64,000 bases of DNA, from NCBI RefSeq assembly GCF_014851395.1, contig NW_024044681.1, positions 22,569,036 through 22,633,035 of the forward strand, read 5' to 3'. Both the position numbers and the translations under genes were made by a program. The notes beneath the pieces were generated by a model. The model saw only the letters and a list, made by a program, of their open reading frames with translations. It made no database searches and was not told where the DNA came from. Positions within the stretch are counted from its first letter, which is position 1. Each line of letters opens with the position of its first letter. The stretch comes from Micropterus salmoides (taxonomy: Eukaryota > Chordata > Actinopteri > Centrarchiformes > Centrarchidae). Of this stretch, positions 25,919 to 36,100 are shown one piece after another.

Positions 25919-26602
25919 GAGTTAGGAGTGGAATACCAGAGCTTTTCCCCCAGGAGTTCTTTGCTTACAGGTTCTGAACAGCCACTGTATTCACTCACTC
26001 ATGGCTGTATTTGTGTATTCCCGCTCTCCAGCCTGCAAAGGGTGTGCATAGTGACTTCACTGTATGCGGAAATGTTAACGATACAAGACAAAAGGACTTT
26101 TTTTCCCACAAAGCAGTCACCATCTGACTGAGAATTCCCTGGTAGCAAAGACGCTTATACCACACCTTGACTGAATAAACAGACTCAATTGCACTGTATT
26201 CTCAGACCCAAATGCGTCACCAAATGATCATTTCCAGTTGTTTGTTGTGTCCTTCCCAGGCGCAGTGTGACCCACATTCCAGACAGTAGTGCGACTTGAG
26301 AGCTGGGTGTTTAAAACTCTTCTCAGCGTTTGCAGATCCACCTGTGATATCTTACCCATATCTGTTTCCTCCAGTTGAGAGTAATTGTTGCTGATTTCGT
26401 AACCATTGATGAGGTGCGTGTGGTGTTTTCAGAGGTGATGTATCAGTATTTCTTGCCCGTGCTACCTACTTTCACTCCTGTTGAGTTATATATGTCAGCG
26501 TCAGTGTTGACAGTGATGACAAGCAATAGTGTTGCAAAAGGATCAGTGAGAGTACAATCCTCCCTTACACGACACATGCCAGCTGTGTCTACTCAGATGT
26601 TG

Positions 26603-26621
26603 CCCCCCCCCCCCCCCCCCC
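26603..26621. repeat. Poly-C run of 19
   Basis: Nineteen consecutive C followed by AAAA. On the opposite strand this is a G19 run able to form G-quadruplexes. Its exact length is likely unreliable in sequencing. Confidence 0.9.
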
Positions 26622-27159
26622 AAAACCTTCAGAAATTATGTAAACAGCTGAAATGTCTTGGTTCATGGAGGATAAAACATCTAACCCAAAAAAGTACCAG
26701 CTATCTAACGCTTCTGCTTACACTATGTAAAATACATAAAAATCTAAAAGTCTTCATTCACTGCACTGAAAGCAGTAGCGATCTATGTAAGCAAGTGTAT
26801 CGGGTTGCCTTTGCTTACATGTCAATGTCATCTCTAAAATGCATTTGTGTAATCCAGATGTGTGCAGTAGATACTGTATCTGCATTATAACCTTAGGTGA
26901 CTAGTCAGCGCTTTGTGTCATGTTATGTTCTCCAAGATGAGATTTTATAGGAAACAAATTGCTCCTTTTGTGAAGTCTGTGTCCCTTTTTATGGCTATAA
27001 TCCATAGTAAATAGGAATCTGTGTTGTTGAACATATTCTGTATGTATTAAAGAGAAAACATGAAGCTGCGATTCATGTTAATATCCAACGTTCCATATTT
27101 TCAGTGCACAGCTGATTGCACATTAATGTATGAAGCAGTTTATGTTGTATGTATGCAAA

Positions 27160-27165
27160 AATAAA
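27160..27165 (+). terminator. synj1: Candidate distal poly(A) signal of synj1
   Basis: Canonical AATAAA followed within 30 nt by GT-rich sequence. It is the last such hexamer before the intergenic gap. Confidence 0.45.
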
Positions 27166-27185
27166 TGTAACTTTACCTGAATGCT

Positions 27186-28244
27186 GCTGTTTGTCTTCTT
27201 TGACTGTAGACCGTAACATTATTGCACATCATAAAGAATTATATATCATATACCTCTGACCAAAATTTATTTGAGCAGACATTTTGCCATGTTTGTTAAT
27301 GGAGACATTTATATTTCCACAACAAAATGATGTGTACTATGTGCTCTTCAGTTCATGGATATTATTTCCAAATGGCTAAATAGCATCCAAACACACCAAG
27401 CCACATATTTATATAGACCTATGGCATGCTGGGGTTGTTTGACTGGTCTTGAAATAAAATCCCAAGTCCTCAATGTCCGAGACAAGACAAATTCCGCTGA
27501 GTCGAGACCAAGACTGGTCTCGAGTACTACAACACTAGTGTGTGCATTAATATATATATATAGTTATACATAAGGTTTATTAAGATGCTGTTTTAACAGG
27601 ATGTTTAATGTCAGATGTAAGACTACCATACCCTGCTGCTCCCAAATTTGCTCCTTTTTCTCTGCTAATCAGCCAAAAAAATTTAGTGTTTTTTTATTCA
27701 TTGCTAGAAGTTAGTAGGGACAGTAAGTTACCTGCATATTTATTTAAGTTTTGAAAGAGTATGTCCTCCCCTCTCACATAACTCACAGTGGTTTGGTCTG
27801 CTGCCTACCTTTTTCAGACCTCTTTCTAAAAATGAGAGATTTTTTTATTGTCCCCTCCAACACTAACATGACCAGCTAAAACACTTCATAAGGACCTTAT
27901 TCTACAAACTACAGTATTACCACCATTTACCATTAGAGGGCAGTGAGACTGATTGGATTAATCTAACCTGCCGTAAAAGAAGAAGTTTTGGCCCGATGAA
28001 TCCATCATGCGTTCAGCTAGTAACGTTATGTCACAGATTGTAAATGAAGTGTGAGCTCAGTTTGAGCAGTGTAGGGGCCGTCTTGTGCTTGTCGTTTCAC
28101 TGCACAAGTAAGTGTTACCATTTCCTGTAACCGTAGAGAAATTACTCTTTAAGAGATTGAGCCAGTGAATGTAAACAGTTAGCTACACGATGTAGCTAGT
28201 TGAAAGCTAGCATGTGTGTTTTCTAGAAGCGTCCGCACTTGACT
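27186..28244. other. Intergenic region between synj1 and cfap298
   Basis: About 1 kb. Bases 27441-27540 hold a dispersed repeat-like segment (gactggtcttgaaataaaat through tctcgagtactacaacac) of a type common in fish. The remainder leads into the cfap298 promoter. No open frame of note. Confidence 0.5.
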
Positions 28245-28258
28245 GTTGCTATGGTTAC
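28245..28258 (+). promoter_or_regulatory. cfap298: RFX X-box-like motif in the cfap298 promoter
   Basis: GTTGCTATGGTTAC is an imperfect palindrome close to the RFX consensus GTTGCCATGGCAAC. It sits 140 bases before the cfap298 start codon. RFX factors drive cilium genes, and CFAP298 is needed for motile cilia, so the position and the target fit. Binding itself is inferred. Confidence 0.65.
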
Positions 28259-28397
28259 ACTGTTTTCCTAAAGACCCCTGGCGCTGCTCTTTATGCTTTT
28301 ACACGTACACGTCTTCAGGGTTGTTAACGGGTATATTCAACAACAAAGTCGCATTAAACTCCTGTCCCCGGACGCCTTATTTAAGTTTGAAAGAAAG

Positions 28398-30370
28398 ATG
28401 GTGCAGCTGCATGTGAAGCGTGGAGATGAGAGCCTGTTTCTTTTCACCACCACTGTGGACGCGACTCTGGAGACGGTGATACAGCAAATTACAGCCATTT
28501 ACAACAGAAGACTCAAAGTGGACAGAATATGTTCAGGTGAAAATGACATAAAAAGCTACACACTGTACACACTGTGTAAGGATGAGAAGCTTGAGTATGA
28601 ACACACTCACACCTATTGCTTTACTACAGTACTATTTAAACTGGATAACGAAATACAATTAGCCTAATTAAGGTGACGTAAGCAGAGACAAATAAGTAAC
28701 TTTTCACACTTTCACACACCTGTTTTATTCCTAAATAAGTGACAGTATTGTTATAGGTGGATTTTCTGTTAAACAAATAGGTTTCAACTACATGTCTCTG
28801 AGCTCTTTCAGCCTAGTAGGATACAGTGACAAAGGCTTGCTCGTTCATTTATGGACCCTCAGAGATCCCAGAACTGGCAGACCACGGCATCACACTGCCA
28901 CCCAACATGCAGGGGCTGACAGAGGAGCAGATTGTGGAGCTGAAACTGAGAGATGAATGGGAAGACAAGTGCGTGCCCAGCGGAGGGCCAGTATTTAAGA
29001 CGGATGAGATTGGGAGGAGGAACGGACATGGTGAGCCAATGACTCTTGACTCTCAAATTCTGCAATTAAATATTTTTTTGTACATTGTAAGTATGTCATT
29101 TCTTTCCTCCAGTTGAACTGTAGTTAACATACAGATATACTACTGTAAATGGTTTTGTTAAGAGTTTAATTTTCTTATAATTTCTTTTCATTCACATGAT
29201 AATATGTTGAAAGGGGCATTTCACTTCTATGCAAGCAGGAAACAAAACAAATAAAATAGATCTGACAATCCATCTCTTTACCTTCTACCAGCTCCAAATG
29301 AAAAAATGAAAGAGGTTTTGATGAGAACAGTGGAGGAGGCAAAGGCACTGATCTCCAAAGTAAGTATAAATGTTAACTAATACTTACACTAAATCTTAGT
29401 TTGTCTTGTTCACTAGGGGTCAGTGATATTGATTCAGTCTGTCTTTTTCTTCATCTTTCAGAAACAAGTTCAAGCTAATGTTTGTGTCACCATGGCGATG
29501 GTAAAGGAAGCTCTGGATCAGCTAAGGGGTGCGGTCATGATTGTATACCCTATGGGGCTACCTCCTCATGACCCTATCAGGATGGAGTTTGAGGACCGGG
29601 AAGACCTTTCAGGAACACAGGTAAACAGTAATCGGAGTTTCCTAGCAGCTATTGATGAAATTAGTTTTCAGTCAACAACAAGGGCTTAAGCTAATATGGT
29701 TTGGTACATTGAGAGGTGAAGCTGTCTTCACGGTCTCCTTGATAATCTCTTCACCTTTTTGTCCTCCCCCATCATTCTTCTGCATTTGTTTTCTCTCCCC
29801 ATGCCTCAGGCATCTCTGCAGGTGATCACAGAGGACGAGTGCCAGCTATGGTGGGCTGCCAAAGAGATGCAGAGGGGGAAAAAGCTGCAGGACTACATTG
29901 GCAAAAATGAAAAGACAAAGCTTGTGGTCAAAATCCAAAAGGTGAGAGCCATTTCAGGGGATCTGAAGCGAGTATATATGTTGTTTTATTTTATTTTTTT
30001 ATGTATGTAATTTGCTAGTTTTGAGAATAACTGTAATCCACTTGTTGCTGTTCCCTTCAGAAAGGGCAGGGGGCACCAGCGAGAGAGCCTCTGATCACTG
30101 ATGAGCAGCAGAAACAGATGATGATGAGTTACCACAGGAGGCAGGAGGAGCTCAAGGTGAGCGGTGAACGGCTTGAATATATATTTTTAAAGTGGTGCAA
30201 ACCATGTGTCTGTTTTTACTGAATGTCCCTTTCTAACTTCCTCCTGAAAACCTTTACAGAAACTGGAGGAGGCAGACGATGATAGCTACCTGGACTCAAA
30301 GTGGTCTGACAGACAGGCCCTAAAAAAACAGTTTCAAGGCCTCACCAACATCAAGTGGGGACCGAGATAG
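28398..30370 (+). CDS. cfap298: Cilia- and flagella-associated protein 298 (C21orf59 homolog), complete
   Basis: Cytoplasmic factor required for outer dynein arm assembly and polarised ciliary motility. Mutations in the human gene cause primary ciliary dyskinesia. Seven exons: 28398-28536, 28863-29030, 29292-29359, 29462-29620, 29810-29941, 30061-30156, 30260-30370. They total 873 nt, giving 290 residues, the same length as human CFAP298. Recognisable conserved stretches include VQLHVKRGDES at the N-terminus, LPPNMQGLTEEQI, GAVMIVYPMGLPPHDPIRME, QLWWAAKEM, YIGKNEKTK, QGAPAREPLI and YHRRQEELK. The chosen start is the family-conserved MVQLHVKRG. An in-frame upstream ATG (28293) gives an N-terminal extension not found in the family, so it is rejected. 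The gene lies in tandem 4.0 kb after the synj1 stop. The 3' poly(A) signal is ATTAAA at 30698-30703. Confidence 0.96.
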
Positions 30371-30697
30371 ACCACCTGTCAGATTCCCACCTTGGATCTG
30401 CAGCTCCAACCGGGTCCTTTACAGCTCTATATGCAACTCAGATGCCTTATCATAATCCTGAAATCTGTCTGTGTTATTTGAAGTCTTCCAGAGAATATTA
30501 TGCACAGGATATGTTTTCATATGCCTCGGAGTAGATGCATTTCTGCACTGAAATGTGAAGAAGACATTTGGACCCATTGTATGACAGAACAGGTGACAGG
30601 ATGTCACATGGAGACTGATAAACGTGATAAAACCTTTTTATTTGAAATTTAATGTACTTTACAGATTGTTTTAACGCTGTTGGAAAGTAAAATGTTT

Positions 30698-30703
30698 ATT
30701 AAA
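30698..30703 (+). terminator. cfap298: Candidate poly(A) signal of cfap298
   Basis: ATTAAA, the commonest variant hexamer, 328 nt after the stop codon, followed by an AT-rich stretch. Confidence 0.5.
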
Positions 30704-30709
30704 GCTGTG

Positions 30710-31739
30710 CAAACAAAATCAAATTTTAGTTTAATCTAAATTTACTGTATTGTGTAAAAAAAATAATTATTTAAATGCAATGTGGCCTGTGTATACACAA
30801 AGTTCATACATTTTGGATTAACAATGTGTAAGAAATAAGAAAGTCTCAGAGGTAGTAATTCAACTGGAACACAGTTTTACATCCCTTGGACTGCTGGGAC
30901 AAGGATGCCACACCTTTCCTCTCTTTGTTGGTGCACACACACACACACACGAAAGTCCGTGCTACTCTGAGGCAGGAAGTTGCCACATAGCAGATGGACA
31001 TTCCTGCTCTTTTCCCAGCGAGGATGAGGAAGCCATAGAGTTCAGAGTGAGAGTGTTTAATGCACCGGAGAGCTGTCGCAGTGATTTGTAGAAGGAACAC
31101 TGCATTCATTTTAAAAAACATGCTGGACGTCGTGTACATTTGATAATTCCACCGTAGACAGTGATGACTTGTGACAGGTGACGTTGGAACACATACCTGT
31201 AGTTATACTGTAGGGAAAACTCAGTTTGCGCCTATTTTTGTCAGTGACATCAAATCAGCGTTGACTGAACATCAAAACATTTCTACAACTGATGGGAAGG
31301 AAATCACCTGACACTAAACGCCGACTCTGTCAATGAAGAAAAGGCTTCACTTAAAACCTGGAGGGAGTTGGGAGATGAAAGCAACTCCGAAGGTGTTATG
31401 ACAGATCACGTTCTCTGACGCGCTCTTTGGTTTATAGTGATCTATCCGTTTCAGTGACACAGCTGTTATGAGACCCCTGAATGATTAATGAACACAAAAT
31501 ATCTAATGTAATCATAATTGTCTCCCCACACTGTTGCATTTGCAGGCCACAAAACAACTAACAATATAAGGCATCTTGTTCCAAATGATACATCGTCTTC
31601 TGGTAGCTCCAAAGATTTGTTGAAAGCTGCTGCCCTAGCAAGACCCTCAAATTTGGTTTTATAAATATCACATCACTGTCTACTAAAGCCTCACTGATAA
31701 ATAGTGTGATTCTTCAGCACAGTCTGGATATGATGTGGT
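30710..31739. other. Intergenic region between cfap298 and eva1c, left part
   Basis: AT-rich, with a short (CA)9 run near 30934-30951. No gene, RNA or repeat family recognised. The two flanking genes converge here. Confidence 0.6.
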
Positions 31740-32775
31740 GAACATAGCTTAAACCAAATGAAGCTTCCCCACCTGACTGTACCAATCCATGTGTTGCTCA
31801 GGCTACTAGACAAGGTGGAGGTGTTGCCTTAATCAGTAAGTAAATTTTCAGTTGAACCTCCTAACCTGATATTAAATGTAACTCCTTTGAGGCTGTTCTG
31901 CAGACCTCTCAGGTCAGCTGGTTCTGAATCAGTGTTGGTTCCCAGAGCCAAAACTAAACATGGTGAAGCTGCCTTTAGCTTTAGCTGCTCAAATGTGCAT
32001 CAAATTGTCAGACTTGACCCATTACTGACTACTTTCAAATCCAAGCTAAAGACCTACCTATTTATCACTGCTTTTAATTTTCTTTTAAATAAAATTTATT
32101 TTATTATTACTCTTTTATTGTTTCCATTCTATGTGCTCTTGCCGGTGTACTCTGGTCTCCTGGATTCAGTTGCACCTCTTTCTTTTAAAACAAGACGGTC
32201 AAAGAGGTCTACACCCTGGTTTACCAAAGAAACAATGGCTTTTAAGCAGGCCTGCTGGAGACTGGATGTTTTCTACATCAAATGTGTATTGAATTACAAG
32301 TGTTCTCTGTTCACTGCCAAATCAGCATATTTCTCTCTTTTAATCAGTAACAACAAACACCATTTCTGAGACCTACAATACTGAATATTGTTAATTTATC
32401 ACATACAACTGGCATTGTCCCCACTACCTTTAAGACTGCTGTGGTTAAACCACAGACTTGTCTGTCCTCTTCCAGGTCTCTATGGTGAAGAGGAGAGAGT
32501 GTGGCTGTTTGGAGGCAAGTGGAAGTTGTCCCGGAACTTCATATATGTTCACAATCTAGCAATCATTTTGTCATCCGTATTGTAATTTCACCATGTTGAT
32601 CTATTCTGTAAGCACAACATCTACTGCATGTCTGTCCATCTGAGTTTTACGGGGAGTTTTTCCTCATTCGAATCGAGGGTCTAAAGATAGAGGATGTTGT
32701 ATGCTGTACAGTTTGTAAAGCCCCTTGAGGCAAATTTGTGACAATGGGCTATAAAAATAAAATTTACTTAACTTG
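31740..32775 (+). mobile_element. Scrambled L2-like LINE fragments
   Basis: Several ORF2-like pieces on the plus strand in non-canonical order. An endonuclease-like TRQGGGVALIS lies near 31805-31840. A C-terminal reverse-transcriptase motif (KTKHGEAAFSF, then TTFKSKLKTYLF) lies at 31950-32070. A linker motif follows (STPWFTKE, then SLFTAKSAYFSLLIS) at 32200-32350, then an RT-start motif (GIVPTTFKTAVVKP) at 32410-32452. The 3' tail (tgtaaagccccttgaggcaaa, then gggctataaaaataaaa) ends near 32775. The C-terminus precedes the linker, so this is at least two nested or rearranged copies. The L2-like assignment is from the motifs. Confidence 0.65.
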
Positions 32776-33154
32776 ACCGAACGAGGCGAACTGTGTGATT
32801 TCTCTCATGACAAGTGATTTTACACTTATGTAGCAGTACATTTCAACCTGAAATCCTAGCGTAATTTGGTGGTGAATGTGAATAAATACAACATTTAAAC
32901 AATTACAGAATTTATGTGACCACCCATTTTACAGCATTAAACCCTGTTGATCATTTAAAAATGGCTAGTAGGCCTACCGCAGTTTCACCCAAACATTACA
33001 TCCTTCACAAAGTCAGTGCTCCTGCACAAATGGCAAAACACGCTAAAGACAAAAAAACAAGTTTCTTGTTTTGTTAATTATCAAAGGCTGGGAGCTGCTG
33101 CAGAGAATCCTGAAAAAAAACTTGAAGGTGCTGAACAGCATCCAGGGGTCACGG

Positions 33155-33160
33155 TTTATT
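33155..33160 (-). terminator. eva1c: Poly(A) signal overlapping the eva1c stop codon
   Basis: On the minus strand the end reads TGT-TAA-ATAAAC. The hexamer AATAAA uses the last A of the stop codon. If used, it would leave a 3' UTR of only about 15-30 nt. A more distal site cannot be excluded. Confidence 0.5.
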
Positions 33161-36100
33161 TAACATGAGGTGCCATTCAGATAGGCATTCATCCATATCT
33201 CCTGCATGATCATCTCTCTGCGCTCAATCCTCTCCGCCCGTTCGGCTGCCTCGCTCACATAAGTCACTTCCTCCCATCCGTACATCGCCTTCCTTTCTGC
33301 GGCCAAGATTGAAGAGTTTTCTGTTCCCTCTGCATCATCATCATCATCATCTTCATCCTCGTCCTCCTCCTGGCAGTTGACGGTCTGGCTACCAGACTTG
33401 GGTGCGAGTCTGTGATCTCTGAGCGGGCGCACTCTGCAGGTCACTCGGACTGACACAGCCAGCAGCGTGAGCAGAAGACCAACGCACACGCTGGAGGTGA
33501 ACAGCAGCGCTGCCATTTCTGGATGCTCTGTGTAGGAAATGTAGAGAGGAGATGATTAATTGTGCATTCATGAGTGCATGCCTGCATGTGAACACTGCTT
33601 ACCTTTGATGTAGGCGTAGGTCAGGAGAGAGTTGCTCATCATAGCTCCTGAGCTGTCTGGCCTTCTTGACCCTTTGGAGAAAGGCTCCTCCAGATCTGCA
33701 GGAGGAGCTGTTGTGAAAGCTAGAATTTTAATGGGAGATTCCACATAAGACCTGGAATAGATGGCACGATGCGGTTACCTTTTTCTGTGTCCACAGTAGG
33801 AGATGAGGTGGTGCTGAATCCGTAAGGGTCTGCCTCCCTTAGTAATGTCTGTGGTACTAATGGAAGCAAGACAGAGGAAACAGTCATTATATTGCTGTGG
33901 ACAGACTGTGTATTGGTGAATCTATAGTAGTTCATTCATCGGCATGCCTCTTCCCACACCCATACCAAACCTCTGCAAGAACAGGGCCCACAATGGAATG
34001 ACACACTCAAATTCTGAATGCTTTTTGTCCAGTTATGTTGATAACCAGACTACAAGGTTAACACACATTGTTTTGCACTAGCTGGAGCCAACACAGCCAG
34101 TCAGAAGAATTCTATCAACACCAGGCCTGAAGTCAAATCTCCAAACTTTGATACATGAACAATGTTGCTGCATGACCTCATTGGCATTGGTGCCAGTCGT
34201 AGGAAGTTTACCAAGATGTCAGCCTCAACCCGTAAATGTAAGTTTATTATTCCCCGCTACTGTGTTGTTGGCTGTGATATGATAAGAATATCTGGTGGAG
34301 GAGATCAGCAGATATGAATCCACAGAAGGAAACCACAAATGTTCACTGAAGGGACTGTCACATCCTGGAAAAGGATGTGGGGTATCCATAATTTCATGCA
34401 AGCCTGTTCCTATAATTTATCACCAGGCTTGTTATTGTACCGTGCACATGAGGAAGCACATAGAGTCCTACCACAGGAATACAGCACACTGAGGTACTTC
34501 CTGGTTCCTGGAAAGCAGGGGTCCCTAAAGGTCTGGTTGCTGACAGCAACAACGCACTTCTGTTTGCTGTAGCAGGACTTGGACACCAAGTGTACAGCCT
34601 CGTGGTTCAGACACTCTGTGGGGAACAGCAAAGAGAAATGCTCACATTAGCTACAATAGCTGAACCACTGGTGCAATATTTTGCAGATATGTTGGGTGAC
34701 TCTTTTAAAAAAGCAGCTGAAAACCCATCTTTTCAGACAGGCATTTAGGTAGCATGTGGTAGTTAGTTTCAACTTACATCTCTCCCTCTTGTAATTTTTA
34801 TCTGGCATTTTATCTTTGCTTTATTTGATTTTATTTCTTTGCTTGTGAAGCATTTTATTACTGATGTCTGTGAAAGCCGCTATATAAGTAAACTTTCCTT
34901 GCTTCCTTTAACAACAATGGTATCACCTTTTTTGGCAGCCATGTGACATTTGCATTCCAGCAAAGCAAATGGTTAACTCAGTGCATCTAAGGTAGTTTAA
35001 CGTCATCTCCAAATAGTCTTTGCTTATTCTAAAGCATTCAGTGGCCAGATAAGTTTAAAACGTGTCACATCATTGCAGAATTAGTAGAATTTGGTCAAAT
35101 TGCTAACAAATGAAATCTAGCCTGTACCTCCCATTATTCACAGAGGGAATTTTCACAGCAAACATTGTGACTTGTCATACCAGGAAAAGCACAGGTGTAA
35201 TCAATAACATTAACGAGGGCTGGGGCAAACAGAGTGCAGCCATTATTGATGTTATTATTTACACCTGTGCTTTTTCTGCTATGGCGTGTCAAAAGGCATG
35301 CTGTGAAAAAAGCTTACTGTGATTTCTTGTGTTTGACTTTTATTAAGGCCACATTTCCCATAAATCCCCATCACTTTCTGATTTTAGTGAACAGATTAGA
35401 GCGGCTATTTCCATTGGGACTTCACTCATGTCACCATCTACCATAGGCCTGTTTTACAGACATGTGGAAGCTAAAGTACAGCTGTTAATGTTAAAACTAA
35501 TGTCGTCTGAATTTTTTTTTTTTTTTTAGCTGCTTCAGTTTCAGGGTCCTGGCATTGCTCATGCTGGCTCACTGTCACACTTACCTGACTGACTGGGATG
35601 CTTGAAAAAAACAGAGTTGTTAATGTTATTAGTAACACCTGTGATTTTCCCACTATGACAAATGTCTGCTGTTAAAAAGGAAGCCGTGTCTGAAATCACT
35701 CCTTTGTTCACTCATTCATCACTCCCTGTACAATAGACACTACTCCATAGTGAGCAGTTAATTGAGATTTCGGACACTTACTTATAATCATTTTGCAACA
35801 TCACTGACGTGTGTAGAGTTGCATGGTGATTTTCGCATCTATTTAATGTGGCGGTTTGCACGGTGGGATTGGTAGCAGAAAGTAGCGTGCATGCCATGGA
35901 CAATACTTTTTCGTTACATTGTGGAATTTCATAGGGCATATATTTAATGGATATCTAGTAAATTAACACGATCAGTATTTGCCGTAAATATAGTGCACTA
36001 TGTTGTAAATGTGGGGTGATTTCAGACACAGCCCTATTGTACAACTATTGGCTTTGAACAGGGGGCTCTCCCTGCCACAAAGCAATTCAGCTAAGTTTCA

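Larger units (their letters stand above)
24421..27185 (+). other. synj1: Probable synj1 3' UTR
   Basis: After the TAG the sequence is AT-rich, non-coding and largely repeat-free. It ends at AATAAA (27160-27165), followed by a T/G-rich stretch (ctgctgtttgtcttctttg). An earlier AATAAA at 24730-24735 would give a short UTR of about 330 nt. A (TG)n run lies at 25877-25915 and a 19-C run at 26603-26621. Long, alternatively polyadenylated UTRs are typical of neuronal genes. The extent is inferred. Confidence 0.5.

Noticed and set aside
26375..26890. 171-codon open frame downstream of synj1
   Set aside because: It lies in the probable 3' UTR, runs through a poly-C tract that reads as Pro, and has no family similarity.
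28293..28397. Upstream in-frame ATG giving a 35-residue extension of cfap298
   Set aside because: The family starts at MVQLHVKRG. The extension has no counterpart and lies in promoter or 5' UTR sequence.
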